Below are positions 33,820 through 45,154 of a DNA stretch of 64,000 nt, in pieces (positions within the stretch are counted from its first letter, which is position 1; each line of letters begins with the position of its first letter). Source of the DNA: Antilocapra americana (taxonomy: Eukaryota; Chordata; Mammalia; Artiodactyla; Antilocapridae); NCBI GenBank assembly GCA_007570785.1, contig ML660204.1:682001-746000 (forward strand). The letters run 5' to 3'. The translations under genes were made by a program, and so were the position numbers. The notes beneath the pieces were generated by a model that was not told the DNA's origin, made no database searches, and was given only the letters and a program-made list of their open reading frames with translations.

Positions 33820-34240
33820 AAAGGAAAAAAACAAACAGGTTGAATGAAAAAGCAAGCTGCAGAATGATGATTATGACTGAAAAATTAGAAAGCAATATGG
33901 TGTTCATGGATTTGCACTTATGTATATGTAAGTATCCCCAAAAATGGAATAGAAGGGTAAACAATAATTTATGATAGTGCCTGCTAAAACTGGACAGAGT
34001 GAAATATAGAGAATGGAACAAGAAATGTGAAGAATTTTTCAATTTTATCTGTAATACTTTATCATTTCTCTTAAAAACAAATAGAAGCAGGCTCTGAGGC
34101 TTGAAGCAAGTAAGAGAAAACATTAGCAACTGTTAATTCTGCTTCCTATATTATTCCCTGAATGTTTAACGTTTCTGAAAAAAAAAACAAAATAAAACTA
34201 AAACAAACAAAAAACCAATAGCAATTTCACATTAAAAATG
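33820..34240 (+). mobile_element. Old LINE-1 3' end
   Basis: A/T-rich text with 'gaatagaagggtaaacaata' and 'atctgtaatactttatcatt'. It ends in A-rich sequence. Confidence 0.4.
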
Positions 34241-34247
34241 ACAGGTT

Positions 34248-34583
34248 TGGGCTTCCCTGATAGCTCAATGGTAAAGAGTCTGCCTGCCAACGCAGGAGAC
34301 ATGGGTTTGATTCCTGGTCTGGGAAGATCCCACATGCCTCGGAGCAGCTAATCCCAAGCGCCACAACTGAGTCTGCGCTCTAGAACCCAGGAGTCGCAAC
34401 TACTCAAGTCTGTGTGCCCTAGAGCCCGTGCTCTGAAACAAGAGAAGCCACTGCAATGAGAAGTTCTCGTACAGCAGCTAGAGAGTAGTCCCCGCTTGTC
34501 ACAACTAGAGAAACGCCGTCAAAGCAATGAGGACCCAGCGCAGCCAAAAATAAAGAAATAAAATTATTAAAAAAAAAAAATGA
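34248..34583 (+). mobile_element. CHR-1-type SINE, long form
   Basis: 'gggcttccctgatagctcaa' head, 'ggtctgggaagatcccacat', 'cgtgctctgaaacaagagaa', 'gaggacccagcgcagccaaa', with an A tail. Confidence 0.9.
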
Positions 34584-34802
34584 CAGGTTTTCTGCTTCTC
34601 TGGAAGAATGGGAATATCCTGATGGCCCCTGGCCCAGCCCCAAGTGCCAGCAATGGGAATTGAATGACAGCTCAGCCACCCAATGACGGACGCAGCCACC
34701 CAATCCTCCCCAGCCCACACTTTCTACTGTCTCATACCCAGCATGCTTTGCTCACTTACACTCCCTGCCTGGCTTCTGTAGGCATCTCTGTCTATAACCA
34801 AA

Positions 34803-35032
34803 TTTACGTATGCATGCTCAGTCGTGTCTGACTCTTTGCGACCCGGTGGACTGTAGCCTGCCAGGGTCCTCTGTCCACGGAGTTTTCCAGGCAAGAATAC
34901 TAGAGCAGGTTACCATTTCCTACTTTAGGGCGTCTTCCTGACCCAGGAATCAAACCTGTGTCTTTTGTATTTCCTGTGTCTCCTGCGATGGTAGGTGGAT
35001 TCTTTACCACTGTGACACCTGGGGTAGCCCTT
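34803..35032 (-). mobile_element. Bov-tA-type SINE
   Basis: 'tgctcagtcgtgtctgactc', 'ggcaagaatactagagcagg', ending 'gtgacacctggggtagccc'. It is near full length. Confidence 0.9.
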
Positions 35033-35039
35033 GTCATGC

Positions 35040-35300
35040 TAGTCCATCTTTTAAATGACACTTACCAAGGCTCTGTAATGACATGAAATATGCTTAGCAT
35101 AAATGAAAAAGCAGTTTACAAAATTAAATATAAGCAATCACAATTGTATAAAAATAAGACACACATCAAAACAGCAGTAGTGGTCCACTCTGTGAGATGG
35201 GACTGCATACAGGAGATTTTCCCCGCTCCCTCAACTTTTCTATATTTTACAAATTTTCTCTAACAAGCATGTGGTATCTTTAAATGGGAAAAAATAAAGG
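35040..35300 (+). mobile_element. Old LINE-1 3' end
   Basis: 'aatgacatgaaatatgctta' and 'tttacaaattttctctaaca' fit the old L1 3' pattern. Confidence 0.45.
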
Positions 35301-35861
35301 TCTGGCAATTCACAAGGAACAACCCTGCAAGGAGGAGTACCCTATGGGTACACATTGCATACTAATACACCTTTAATGAATGCATTCCGATGCAGTGTCC
35401 TCTAAGATTGGATCAGGTAAACACCTGCCAACTGCCTGGCCTGGAGTTCAAGGACTCAGAACATCTGAAAGGTAGCCCAAACCATAGATCAGAGACCAGC
35501 AGAAAAGCATCGCAACACTCAGACAAGAAGATAAAAGTGACTCCCTATTAACCAGCCCAAACCAAGTCCCTGTGCAGCTTTCTCTCAGGGGAAGCAGCTG
35601 TTTCTACTCTGTATCCACCTCATCACCATCAACACAACTCTCTTTCACAACCGCTGCTAACTGTTCTGAAGGATCCGGACTCCTTGTTTGCAGATCCCTG
35701 AACCAACACCATGAGAACAAGCTCAACTCTAGGTCTCTGGTTCCCATGACAGCCAGTTATCAAAATGGAAATTACACAATTTTCAAAACAAGATTATTCA
35801 TCTCCAGTTGAAAAAATAACATCCCTTCCTGGAGAACTTTTAAAAGGACATGGAATCTGTG

Positions 35862-36105
35862 TTGAAGCAAGTAAGAGAAAACATTAAGCAAGTAAGAGAA
35901 AACAAGTAAGAGAAGCAGTTCTATATCTGCTTCTATGTACATAAAATATATCTTGAGGAATATGCAAGACCCGGATAACAACACTGGTTGCCTACAGGGA
36001 GAAGAGCTGGGTAGCTGAAGGCCAATAGCCAAAGAGAGGCTTTACAGTGTATATCCTTTTATGCCTCTTGAATCATGTAAATATATTACCCAGTCTTAAA
36101 ATCAA
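35862..36105 (+). mobile_element. Old LINE-1 3' end with short tandem repeat
   Basis: 'cactggttgcctacagggag' and 'tgcctcttgaatcatgtaaa' are typical L1 3' text. At its start the unit 'aagcaagtaagagaaaa' is repeated nearly three times (about 35875-35916). Confidence 0.5.
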
Positions 36106-36602
36106 ATTAGGGGAGAAAAAAGATGGAAAATTTTTGTGAAATTAACTAAACTATATCCAGATGTTAAAACTCATTTTCCTCTTTTCATCTATCCACTTTC
36201 ACTGACCACCACGAATATAACATAATAGAATGTTTTAACTGATGAACAAGGGCCCTAGGAGTAAAGCTACTTGTTTCCACTTTGTGGGAAAGCGTGATAA
36301 AAGAGCTTCTATGAGGTCTACAGCCATGGAGTCTTTAATGTTCTAATGTCAATGTTACATGTCGTGCAGCCTCAGCCATAAAAGGCATTCAGAACAAAGA
36401 CGTCAAAATAACAGACTAATAATATATATTATTACGGGCACAGTTTATAAACATAAAGGAATCTTTTTTTGTAAGCCAAACAGTTGAGTGCTCTGTCTAA
36501 ACACTTTCAAACTATCTCTTACAGTACATAAAAGAGCCACAGCATTTCAAACCAGCACAAATTATTTAAGGGCATCTGAGCAATCAATATCAAAAAACTG
36601 AA

Positions 36603-36720
36603 GGGATTTCCTTGACGGTCCAATGGTTAAGATCCCACTTATCCACTGCAGGGGGCATGGACTCAAACCCTGGTTGGGTCTTGCATGTCGCACAGTACAG
36701 CCAAAACAAACAAACAAACA

Positions 36721-36761
<41 letters not shown>
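36603..36761 (+). mobile_element. CHR-2-type SINE with (AAAC)n(AT)n tail
   Basis: 'gggatttccttgacggtcca' head and 'gcagggggcatggactcaaa'. The tail begins with an 'aaac' run and continues as a pure AT repeat, about 36725-36761. Confidence 0.9.
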
Positions 36762-36763
<2 letters not shown>

Positions 36764-36849
36764 AATGAAATGCAATACTTGAAATGTAATACTCCCTTGA
36801 AACAACAACTCCATTTCTTGCTACTATTTTCAGGCCATCAGTGAATAAC

Positions 36850-37150
36850 TGAATACATGTGCAAGATGTACACACACCTTTATGTTTATCTCGGGCACAC
36901 CTCTGATCACTTAAACACTCATTGATAAGGAACTGGTTAGATAATGACAAATCTCTACAATGGGAAATTATGCGATCATTAAGAAAGGTAATTAACCTCA
37001 AGGTATTTACATAAGGGAAGATGTTCATGACATCTTGTTGGGAGAAAAAAAGCAGGCTACCAAACAGCACAGTTACTATGATGCAACTTATGTCTACATG
37101 TGTACATGCACAAGTGCAGAGACAGACGTGAAGGAAACTACGCAGACAAG
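36850..37150 (+). mobile_element. Old LINE-1 3' region
   Basis: 'gataaggaactggttagata', 'gcgatcattaagaaaggtaa', 'atgcaacttatgtctacatg' fit old L1. Confidence 0.45.
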
Positions 37151-37174
37151 ACACACTACTCAAGCATGAACTTG

Positions 37175-37385
37175 AATATTCAGCAGGTCAGGATCTGAAA
37201 TTCTGCTCTGCCGCTCAGCTATAAAATCTTGAGAAAATTACACTGTCATAGTTTCTTCTATAAAATGGGATTAATAACAACGGCTATCATAAAGAACTGT
37301 TATAAGGATTAAGTAAGCTAATAAATGTTAAATGCTCAGTCTAGTCCAAGATGCATAATAAACCCTCAAGAAAGGCAAATAATAT
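37175..37385 (-). repeat. MIR SINE
   Basis: In reverse: 'ctgctctgccgctcagctat', 'tctataaaatgggattaata', 'tgttataaggattaagtaag'. Confidence 0.6.
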
Positions 37386-37753
37386 TGATCTCTGGGGGTG
37401 AGCTTGCAAATTACTGCTTTTGCTTTCTCTGGCCTTTGTGATAAGTATGTGTATTTTGTTTGTTACAATCAAGCAGGAAAATGGCAATAAAAATATTTTT
37501 TCTTTGGGGGAAAAAGGTCTAGTGCCTTGGTTTCAGCTTACATGTCTTAAGATGAAAGCCTACTTATCTGGAAAGAAACCTAGAAAGGTCACAGACAAGA
37601 AACATGAACACATAAATGCCTGCCCTGAATTCAAATTGCGGCCATGAGCTCTGTCATTTGATGATCCCGACAGGCAAACACAGAAGTACTTACCTAGCAG
37701 GGAAGAGAGGCAAAGAAACTGAAACATTCATAAAGTACATTCATAAAAAATAG

Positions 37754-38189
37754 ATTCAAGTCTGTTGCTGCTGCTGCTGCTAAGTCGCTTCAGTCGTGTC
37801 CGACTCTGTACGACCCCATAGACGGCCGCCTACCAGGCTCCCCCGCCCCTGGGATTCTCCAGGCAAGAACACTGGAGTGGGTTGCCAGTTCCTTCTCCAA
37901 TTCATGAAAGTGAAAAGTGAAAGTGAAGTCGCTCAGTCGTGTCCAACTCTTAGCGACCCCATGGACTGCAGCCTACCCGGCTCCTCTGTCCATGGGATTT
38001 GCCATACAAGAGTACTGGAGTGGGTTGCCATTGCCTTCTCCATATTCAAGTCTGCTGCTAAATCACTTCAGTCATGTCCAACTCTGTGTGACCCCATAGA
38101 CGGCAGCCCACCAGGCTCCTCTGTCCCTGGGATTCTCCAGGCAAGAACACTGGAGTGGGTTGCCAGTTCCTTCTCCAATATTCAAGTCT
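37754..38189 (-). mobile_element. Compound Bov-tA/BovB-derived SINE array
   Basis: Three reverse units each carry 'ctccaggcaagaacactggagtgg' or close variants, headed by 'cagtcgtgtccgactctg'-like text. The 10-mer 'attcaagtct' occurs at 37754-37763, 38044-38053 and 38180-38189, bounding a two-unit insertion and then a one-unit insertion. Confidence 0.85.
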
Positions 38190-38229
38190 AGGGGACACTA
38201 ATTCTGAATCAGTGTGGGTCTGGGGCTTC

Positions 38230-38420
38230 CTTGTATTCAGTAGTCATGACTCATAGTACATTAAGTGCTTAATGTATATACCTCTTTTAATCCTCAAAAT
38301 CACCTTTGGAGGAATAGGTATTAACCTTATTTTAGAAACAAGGATGGGAGGCTCAGAGAAATTTATTGGCTCAAGGTCACAGCAATTAAACAGTACAGTC
38401 AGGATTCAAAACCAGGTTTG
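38230..38420 (+). repeat. MIR SINE
   Basis: 'attaagtgcttaatgtatat', 'ttaatcctcaaaatcacctt', 'ggctcaaggtcacagcaatt'. Confidence 0.65.
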
Positions 38421-38439
38421 TCTTATTGAAAAACTCTAA

Positions 38440-38860
38440 ACTTGCTAAACATATACACACACATATACATGCAGAGATTAAAACAATTCAAGTTTTATGT
38501 ACAGTGAACAAATAAATCTTCTTCCTACCTCTGGGGAGATACTTAAAGCATATGCAAACATTAATACATGATACATTCATGCTTAATATATCTTACTATA
38601 AACATTGCTTCCCCACTTTTAAAATTGAGGTATAAGTAAGTATATATCATCACTCTCTATCTTATTTTATAGATCTTGGAGAAACCTCCCATTCCTCCAA
38701 CCCTCACCCCTGTCCCCACCTTTTAAGTAGCTGCTTAGATACCATGGTACAGTTGCCTGATAATGTATTTGATTAGTTCCCCACTGAGGGAAACTCCAAC
38801 AGTTTTTGGTCTTTGCAAAAGTTTTTGGTCACTGAAAACAATGCTGTAGTGAATGTCCTG
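38440..38860 (-). mobile_element. Old LINE-1-like remnant
   Basis: Reverse-orientation L1 3' text is suggested by 'actgaaaacaatgctgtagt' at the end. The assignment is weak. Confidence 0.35.
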
Positions 38861-38865
38861 AACAC

Positions 38866-39072
38866 TGGGCTTCCCAGTGGCTCAGAGGTAAAGAATTTGC
38901 CTGCCAATGAAGGAGATGCAAGAGATGAGGGTTTGATCACTGGGTCTAGAAGATCCCCTGAAGGGGGAAAAGAATACGCCAGTATTCTTGCCTGGAAAAT
39001 TCCATGGACAGAGGAGCCTGGTGGGCTACAGTCCATAGCATCTCAAAGAGTCAGACATGACTGAGTATACAA
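38866..39072 (+). mobile_element. Bov-tA-type SINE
   Basis: 'gggcttcccagtggctcaga' head, 'gccagtattcttgcctggaa', 'gtggacagaggagcctgg'-like end. Confidence 0.9.
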
Positions 39073-39215
39073 CACGAATGAATATACCTTTAATTATACG
39101 TGGGGGTTCTTAATAGAAGCTACTGCTAAAAGTTTAAAGGCTACGCACGTCCTTTTGACAGAGGGGACGGTCCTACCCACTCCCCTGGCTATACCATTTA
39201 TCCTCCCACCCATAC

Positions 39216-39250
39216 GGCACCCACTGCCCACAGGGCACCCACTGCCCACA
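39216..39250. repeat. 17-bp direct repeat, period 18
   Basis: 'ggcacccactgcccaca' occurs at 39216-39232 and 39234-39250. It is a recent-looking exact duplication. Confidence 0.9.
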
Positions 39251-39834
39251 CGACCCTGACATTCAGGGCTAATGCTCTGAACTACTACTAAGCTATGACG
39301 CTGGAAGAGCCTGCCTGCCAGGAACTTCTTGTTCCATGTACTGATCCAGCAAAGAAATGAAACGGTTTCTCTGCTTAAAATTTATACTGTGATGTCAGAA
39401 ACTTAATCAACCAAATACATTTGGCCCTTGAGTAGGACCCTTTTCTGGATCTTGATTTGAACAAGGTGATTATTAAAAATGAGACCATCAAGAATCTTCA
39501 AACCCTGAACATCAGATGATGTCTAAGGAACTATTGTTACTTTTTAGCTGTAAAAACAGTATTTTTTAAAGAAGGTTCTTACTCTTAAGAGATGCACGCA
39601 AAAGCATTTTCAGATAAAAGTGACATGCTGTCTGGAACCAAAATAATCAGGGGTGAGGTTGGTGGGGTGGATAAAAGATCACAGGTGAACCAGAATTGCC
39701 ATGTGCTGATAACTGCTGGAGCTCGGTAACGGGTTCATGGTTCATTATACTATTCTATTTTTATATATACTCAAGAGTTTCCAAAATGGAAAAAAAAAAA
39801 CACAGATTTCCTTCTGACCAATGGCGCTTTTTTT

Positions 39835-40260
39835 TAACTTTTAAGAAAATTTTAACTGTGGTTAAAAAAAACAACAGAAAACCCCCCACATATTATAAAA
39901 TGTACCCTCGCAACCAGTTTTAAGTGTACAGTTCAGTAACGATATTCACAGTGTTGTGCAACAGATCTCTAGAACTTTTTCATTTTGCCAAACTGAAACT
40001 CTATACCTATCAAACAGCAACTCCCCACCTCCCTGTCTCCCCAGCCCCTGGAAACCACCACTGAACCTCATGGTTCATCCGTAATGTAGCATGTGACAAG
40101 ATCTCTGTCTTTTATAAGGCTAAATAACATTCCCCTGTAGTATGTACCATATTTTCTTTACCCACTGATATGGCCATGGACATGCGGGCTACTTGCAACT
40201 CTTGGCTACTGTCAGGAATGCTGTAGTGATGATGAGTGTACACAGTGACTTATCATTTTA
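39835..40260 (-). mobile_element. LINE-1 3' UTR remnant
   Basis: In reverse: 'aagtgtacagttcagtaacg', 'cccagcccctggaaaccacc', 'tggccatggacatgcgggct', 'caggaatgctgtagtgatga'. These are familiar antisense L1 3' blocks. Confidence 0.7.
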
Positions 40261-40329
40261 ATCAGACTGCCAGGCAGCCGGGCAGAGTCACAACAAATTC
40301 TGTATCTCAAGGAGGGAGGTGGCCTGGAA

Positions 40330-40560
40330 TAACAAAAAAGAGGTTCAGACACATCAGGGATTGAAATCCAGCCCAACCATTCCCAGCTCCGGGACTCCAT
40401 GCAAGTTCCCTCACCCCTCTGAGCCTATTTCCTCCTCTGCAAAATGGGAATGCCCGGCTCCTTGGGACTGTGTGAGGATCAGAGGAGGGCAAGCATGACG
40501 ATGCCTGGCCCACAGGAGGTGCCTCTGCCCTGACCCAATTTACAGGAGTCAAAAACCCTG
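40330..40560 (-). repeat. MIR SINE
   Basis: In reverse: 'gggattgaaatccagcccaa', 'tatttcctcctctgcaaaat', 'ctgtgtgaggatcagaggag'. Confidence 0.65.
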
Positions 40561-41542
40561 GAGACTGGAGAAAGAGGCAACACGGCAGACTGAGATAATC
40601 AGCAGCAAAGTCAGCAGAAACCAGGGCGACCTGGCTCCAAAGTTCATGGCCTTTTTTTCCACACCAGCATGTCCTAAATGTCAGTCATCTGACTTCACAG
40701 TTTTTGCCATATCCATACACTACCTGTACTATTATTAAGGTTCTGCATTAAACCTACTTTTAACACAGGTTTCTTTTTAAAAGAAACTTTCTATCACTAC
40801 CATAAATGGAAAACCAGTATCACTTGTTGTAAATGGAAGGTAACTGAAAATAAATATAAGGACACACAACAGTGTAACTAAATTCAAACACAGTAACTAT
40901 AGTTTACCTAAGGCCCCAGGACTGATCTCCCTTGGTTAGAAAGGGAACTTAGCACATGTTAAGAAAGACTAGAACCAAATACTCTTCTTGACATGGTCAG
41001 AAGAGGCAAAAGAGTTTCAGAAGGAATAACTCTCACAGTGACACCCAACAGAATTTAGGATGTTGTATTGGAGTGTCATCTAAAATCCTCCCCTGTCCCA
41101 CCTGGTTTAACCCCTAGAATCTAATCCCATCTAATCTTCAAAATCAGAGTCCCCCAAAATCAACATCTCTGGTGATTCTGGTGCATACATTAATGTTAGA
41201 GAAGCTGGCTACATATGCTACCTTTATAGTAAACAGTTCCCAAAGTTGATCAAACAGAATATCCCATAAATCACAGGATGTTTCAGTAATATAACGAACT
41301 GACTACATTTTAAGAATTTCTCTCCGAAAGTCCAACAAAAATATCATGGTTCACTGCCTGATTCCATAAAGACATGCTTGCTCTCACAGCTCATCCACTG
41401 CACAGAACTGATAGCGTACATACAGTATTTCTGGTTAATGTCACCAGCCAGTAGTCTGTTCAGAGAATGAAGGTTTAAATGTTAAAGGCTCATGTTCTGA
41501 GTCCTACTCACAAGGAATTCTGTATCAAAAAGAAAAACAGGG

Positions 41543-41720
41543 ACTTTACCGCAGTCCAGTGGCTAAGACTCCATGCTCTCAATGCAGGGGGCCCAGGTTA
41601 AATCTCTGGTCAGGAAACTAGAGCCCGCATGCCACAACTAAAAATTCTGCATGCTACAATGAAGATCAAAGATCCTGTGTACTGCAACTAAGACCTGGCA
41701 CAGCCAAATAATTAAAGAAG
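41543..41720 (+). mobile_element. CHR-type SINE, longer form
   Basis: 'gggactttaccgcagtccag' head, 'gcatgccacaactaaaaatt', 'actaagacctggcacagcca', with an A-rich tail. Confidence 0.8.
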
Positions 41721-42075
41721 AAAGAAAAACAGATCAAGGAGACAGCAAAGAAGGCTGACAAAAATTACTAAAAGATACCTTATGGGATGTGAATTATATC
41801 TCATGAAGCTTTTTTTAAAGATATTTTTAGAGGGTCCTAATCAAATTTTAAGAAGGAAAAGGTACAGTTTTCCTTTTGAACTTTATAAAAGTTTTAACTT
41901 TCCCTAAACTAATTTATTTAGAGTTGTTCTCTTATGAGGCTGACAGAGAAGCAAAGATGCTCACCACAGCACTGTATGGGATTATAAAAAGCCAGAAACA
42001 ACGTCAGTGCCCACTGCTAGGCAAAGTTTACTAGTTCATAATTACTAAACATGAAAATACGGAAAAATGGTTATG
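41721..42075 (+). mobile_element. Old LINE-1-like text
   Basis: 'ggatgtgaattatatctcat' and 'aaaagccagaaacaacgtca' resemble L1 3' regions. The assignment is weak. Confidence 0.4.
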
Positions 42076-42347
42076 AAACATTAAATGAACATCTCCAAAT
42101 GCAAAACTGGAAATACACTTTGAGAGCAACTATCTGAGAAGACACCTGCGAGTGGACCAGTAAGCGGAAACTGAATCAGAACACACTTTTCAAAGGTAAT
42201 CCCTCCCCATAAACTACTAATGTCTGCCTTGGCAACTCTGTTTAGACACTGTCTTGCTAAAAACATTATTTAGGAAGCTGCCTTTATAATTACTTTTCTT
42301 TTTTTTTTTTAAACAAGGAAAGGATCCAGTTTAAAGAAATCATGGGG

Positions 42348-42465
42348 AGACGTCCCTGGTGGTCCAGTGGTTAATACTTTGCCTTCCACTGCAGGGGATC
42401 TGGGTTCAATCCTTGGTCAGGGAACTAAGTTCCCACATGCCTCAAGGTCAAACAGCCAAAACATA
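42348..42465 (+). mobile_element. CHR-2-type SINE
   Basis: 'gagacgtccctggtggtcca' head, 'ctgggttcaatccttggtca', ending 'cagccaaaacataaa'. Confidence 0.85.
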
Positions 42466-42542
42466 AAATTCAGAAACAATACTGTAACAAGTTTAATAAA
42501 AACTTTAAAAAATGATCCTCATTAAAAAACAAACAAACAAAC

Positions 42543-42800
42543 TTGGACTTCCCTGGTGGTACAGTGGATAAGAATCCACCTGCCAATGCAGAGGACATGG
42601 GTTCGATCCCTGGTCTGGGAAGATTCCATGTGACATGGAGCAACTATGGAAGCCCTTGGCCTAGAGCCTGTGCTCGGCAATAAGAGACACCACCACCATG
42701 AGAAGCCCAAGTACCGCAACTAGAGAGGAGCCTCCACTCTCGGCAACTAGAGAAAGCTTATGAGCAGCCAAGATAACCCAGCGCAACCAAAAAATTGTTT
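42543..42800 (+). mobile_element. CHR-1-type SINE, long form
   Basis: 'ggacttccctggtggtacag' head, 'cgatccctggtctgggaaga', 'accgcaactagagaggagcc', 'acccagcgcaaccaaaaaat'. It lies about 80 bp after the previous SINE. Confidence 0.9.
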
Positions 42801-43110
42801 TAATTTTAAGAACATCATCAGAAACGTAAATACAAGTTTATGCAAAGATAATCTTTAAGATGTTCACTGTAGCATTAAGTATTGAAACCAGCCTAAATGA
42901 CAATGATTAGGGAAACAGGTAAGAACTGCATATCCATGAGATAAAACACATTTAGGAATGCATTTTCTTTGGACAGTAAGATGATTTAACAATAGTTATT
43001 TCTGGGTGAATCTTAGTTAATCTTTTTAGGATTTTCCTCATTTTTCCTCAGTGGAAATTCATTATTTTTATAGTCGGGGAAAAAAACTCTATTAAAAAAA
43101 TGCTGACAAT
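42801..43110 (+). mobile_element. Old LINE-1 3' region
   Basis: 'gatgttcactgtagcattaa' and 'tgaatcttagttaatctttt' fit old L1. The rest of 43111-43930 shows nothing I recognise. Confidence 0.4.
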
Positions 43111-44629
43111 TGAAGAAACAAGGAGGGAAAAACACCATGTATTTCTTGGGCTAGAATCTGACCTGCTATTGCAGACCTTGCAAAACCAGTAACTATTTCC
43201 ACCAAGAACTATCTTCTTGCAGTTATCTTAAGTAACTCAAGCTGATGTTTTACATTACCTGGATGGAATTGTTTATGATTTACTAGCTAGACTTTTTTGC
43301 TTAGGTTACTGAGATGTGCTATAAAGTAATGATTACTGCAGTCCCCTATGCTGCTGGAGACAGTACTATGAGCTTTAGCCTCTGTTTAATTTATATCACA
43401 CATGAAAGCCTCAAAGCAAGTCCTTCCGGAAACCACTGCTGAAGGGGATGTTAAGGACCCCAGGATGGGTAATAGCACGTCCAGTCTCAGCTCCCAAGAA
43501 TCTATTACAATGTCTATTTCACTTGGACCCACTTCCATTTATACACTATGTTCAAGTATGACAAAATGCAACTGCTGCAAATATGTTGCCAAAAATTATA
43601 AAAATAAAACCACACCCACCACAATTATCACTGATGCTCTCCAATGCAAACTATGATTTAAAGAAACCAGCATGCTAAAGACAGATGTGCCTGTGTGTGA
43701 AGAGCTCTCTGTCTGCTATCAGTGTGACAAAGTGAGGAGACACAGTGTGTCACCAAGATTAACTGAGCCTTAAACAAGAACATCCCAAGCAGCAATGCAG
43801 ATGTCTGTGCTGATAAGAGGAGCTGATGGTAAGGATCTCTGACTGCCAAGACAGAGCTCTCAAAGCCCCACCCTGGAAGGCCTTGGAGAAAGCACTGCAT
43901 CAAGTCACCAAGGAAAAGGAAAAGATTAGCCAACTCAAAGCTGTCTTTCAGGCAGCGCTGGAAGAGCCTTGGAAAACAACCCCATGTCCATTTTGCCTAT
44001 ATAGACACTGAGGGCCAGAGATGCTGAGTTACCTTGCCTCGGGTAACACAGCAAATGGCAGAATTGTGCTTATAATTCATGTCTCCACCTGGATCCCGCT
44101 GCCTTTTCACACCAAAATTTTGTGTGATGGCACAGGCTTTGATCAAGAAATCTTTCTAAGATTGCAGAGATAAGGGGATATTGAAAGGAAAATCATGAGC
44201 CCACCCAGCAGACTGAGGCTCAACAAAGGGAATCTTTTGCAATTAGTCAGCTGGTGGCATAGGATTTAGCCAGCTTCTCCTCACTGGTACAGATGTTATC
44301 ACCAGAATCAAGAAGCAGCTCAGGCCTGAATGACTCAGAATACAAGCTCACAATGCCTACCTGCTTCATGTTTCAGCCCTGAGTTAGAGCTAAGAAGAGG
44401 GAGAGGTAGCCTATCTCACATATCAGATTATCTGTCTGTTGCCTGTCAGTCAAGTAACTGACATCCACAGTTACATTCAAATACCAAGGGTTTTCCCCCT
44501 GATTTCTTCAGTCATTCTATGAAGTCACTTTTCCTTCATCAGCATTTGAAGTTAGTTACCCAGGTACAAAAGGGAAAGAAGGCCTTTGACAAGACATCAG
44601 GGAGGTGCCGTCCACCTGAAAAACAGATG

Positions 44630-44832
44630 AACAAGTGAGTGGCTGGAAGAGTAGTGGACTTGGAGTCAGCAGGCCTGGGTAAGTTATATGATTTTTCTGT
44701 GCCTCTACTTTCCTCTTCTGGAAAATGGGATTCGTAACAGTACTCAGTTACCAGGCTGTTGTGAGGACTGAACGACACAATGCGTGTAAAATAAGAACAG
44801 CATTTGGATCAATAAATGTGAGCTATTCCTGT
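44630..44832 (-). repeat. MIR SINE
   Basis: In reverse: 'agtggacttggagtcagcag', 'tctactttcctcttctggaa', 'gctgttgtgaggactgaacg'. A Tigger-type element has inserted at its end. Confidence 0.7.
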
Positions 44833-44834
44833 TA

Positions 44835-45154
44835 CAGGCACACCTTGGAGATACTGCAGGTTTGGCTCCGGACAACTATAATAAAGCAAATCTTGCAATA
44901 AGGCAGGTCACACAATTTTTTTGGTATCCTAGAGCAAATAAAAAGTTATATTTACACTATACTGTCATCTATTAAGTGTGCAAGAGTATTATGTCTAAAG
45001 AAACAATGCAATTGTTTAAGTAAAATGTAATTGTTATTTTAAAAACACTTTATTGCTAAAAAAAATTGTTAACCTGACAACGCAGGGTTGCCACAAACCT
45101 TCAAATTGTAAAAAATGCAGTATCTGTGAAGCACAATAAAACAAGGAAAGCCTG
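44835..45154 (+). mobile_element. Tigger1-type nonautonomous DNA transposon
   Basis: 320 bp. It starts 'caggcacaccttggagatac' and ends with the matching inverted terminus 'acaaggaaagcctg'. It is flanked on both sides by the TA duplication typical of Tc1/mariner elements (44833-44834 and 45155-45156). Internal blocks such as 'taaagcaaatcttgcaataa' match Tigger1 as I recall it. The transposase region is deleted. Confidence 0.9.
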
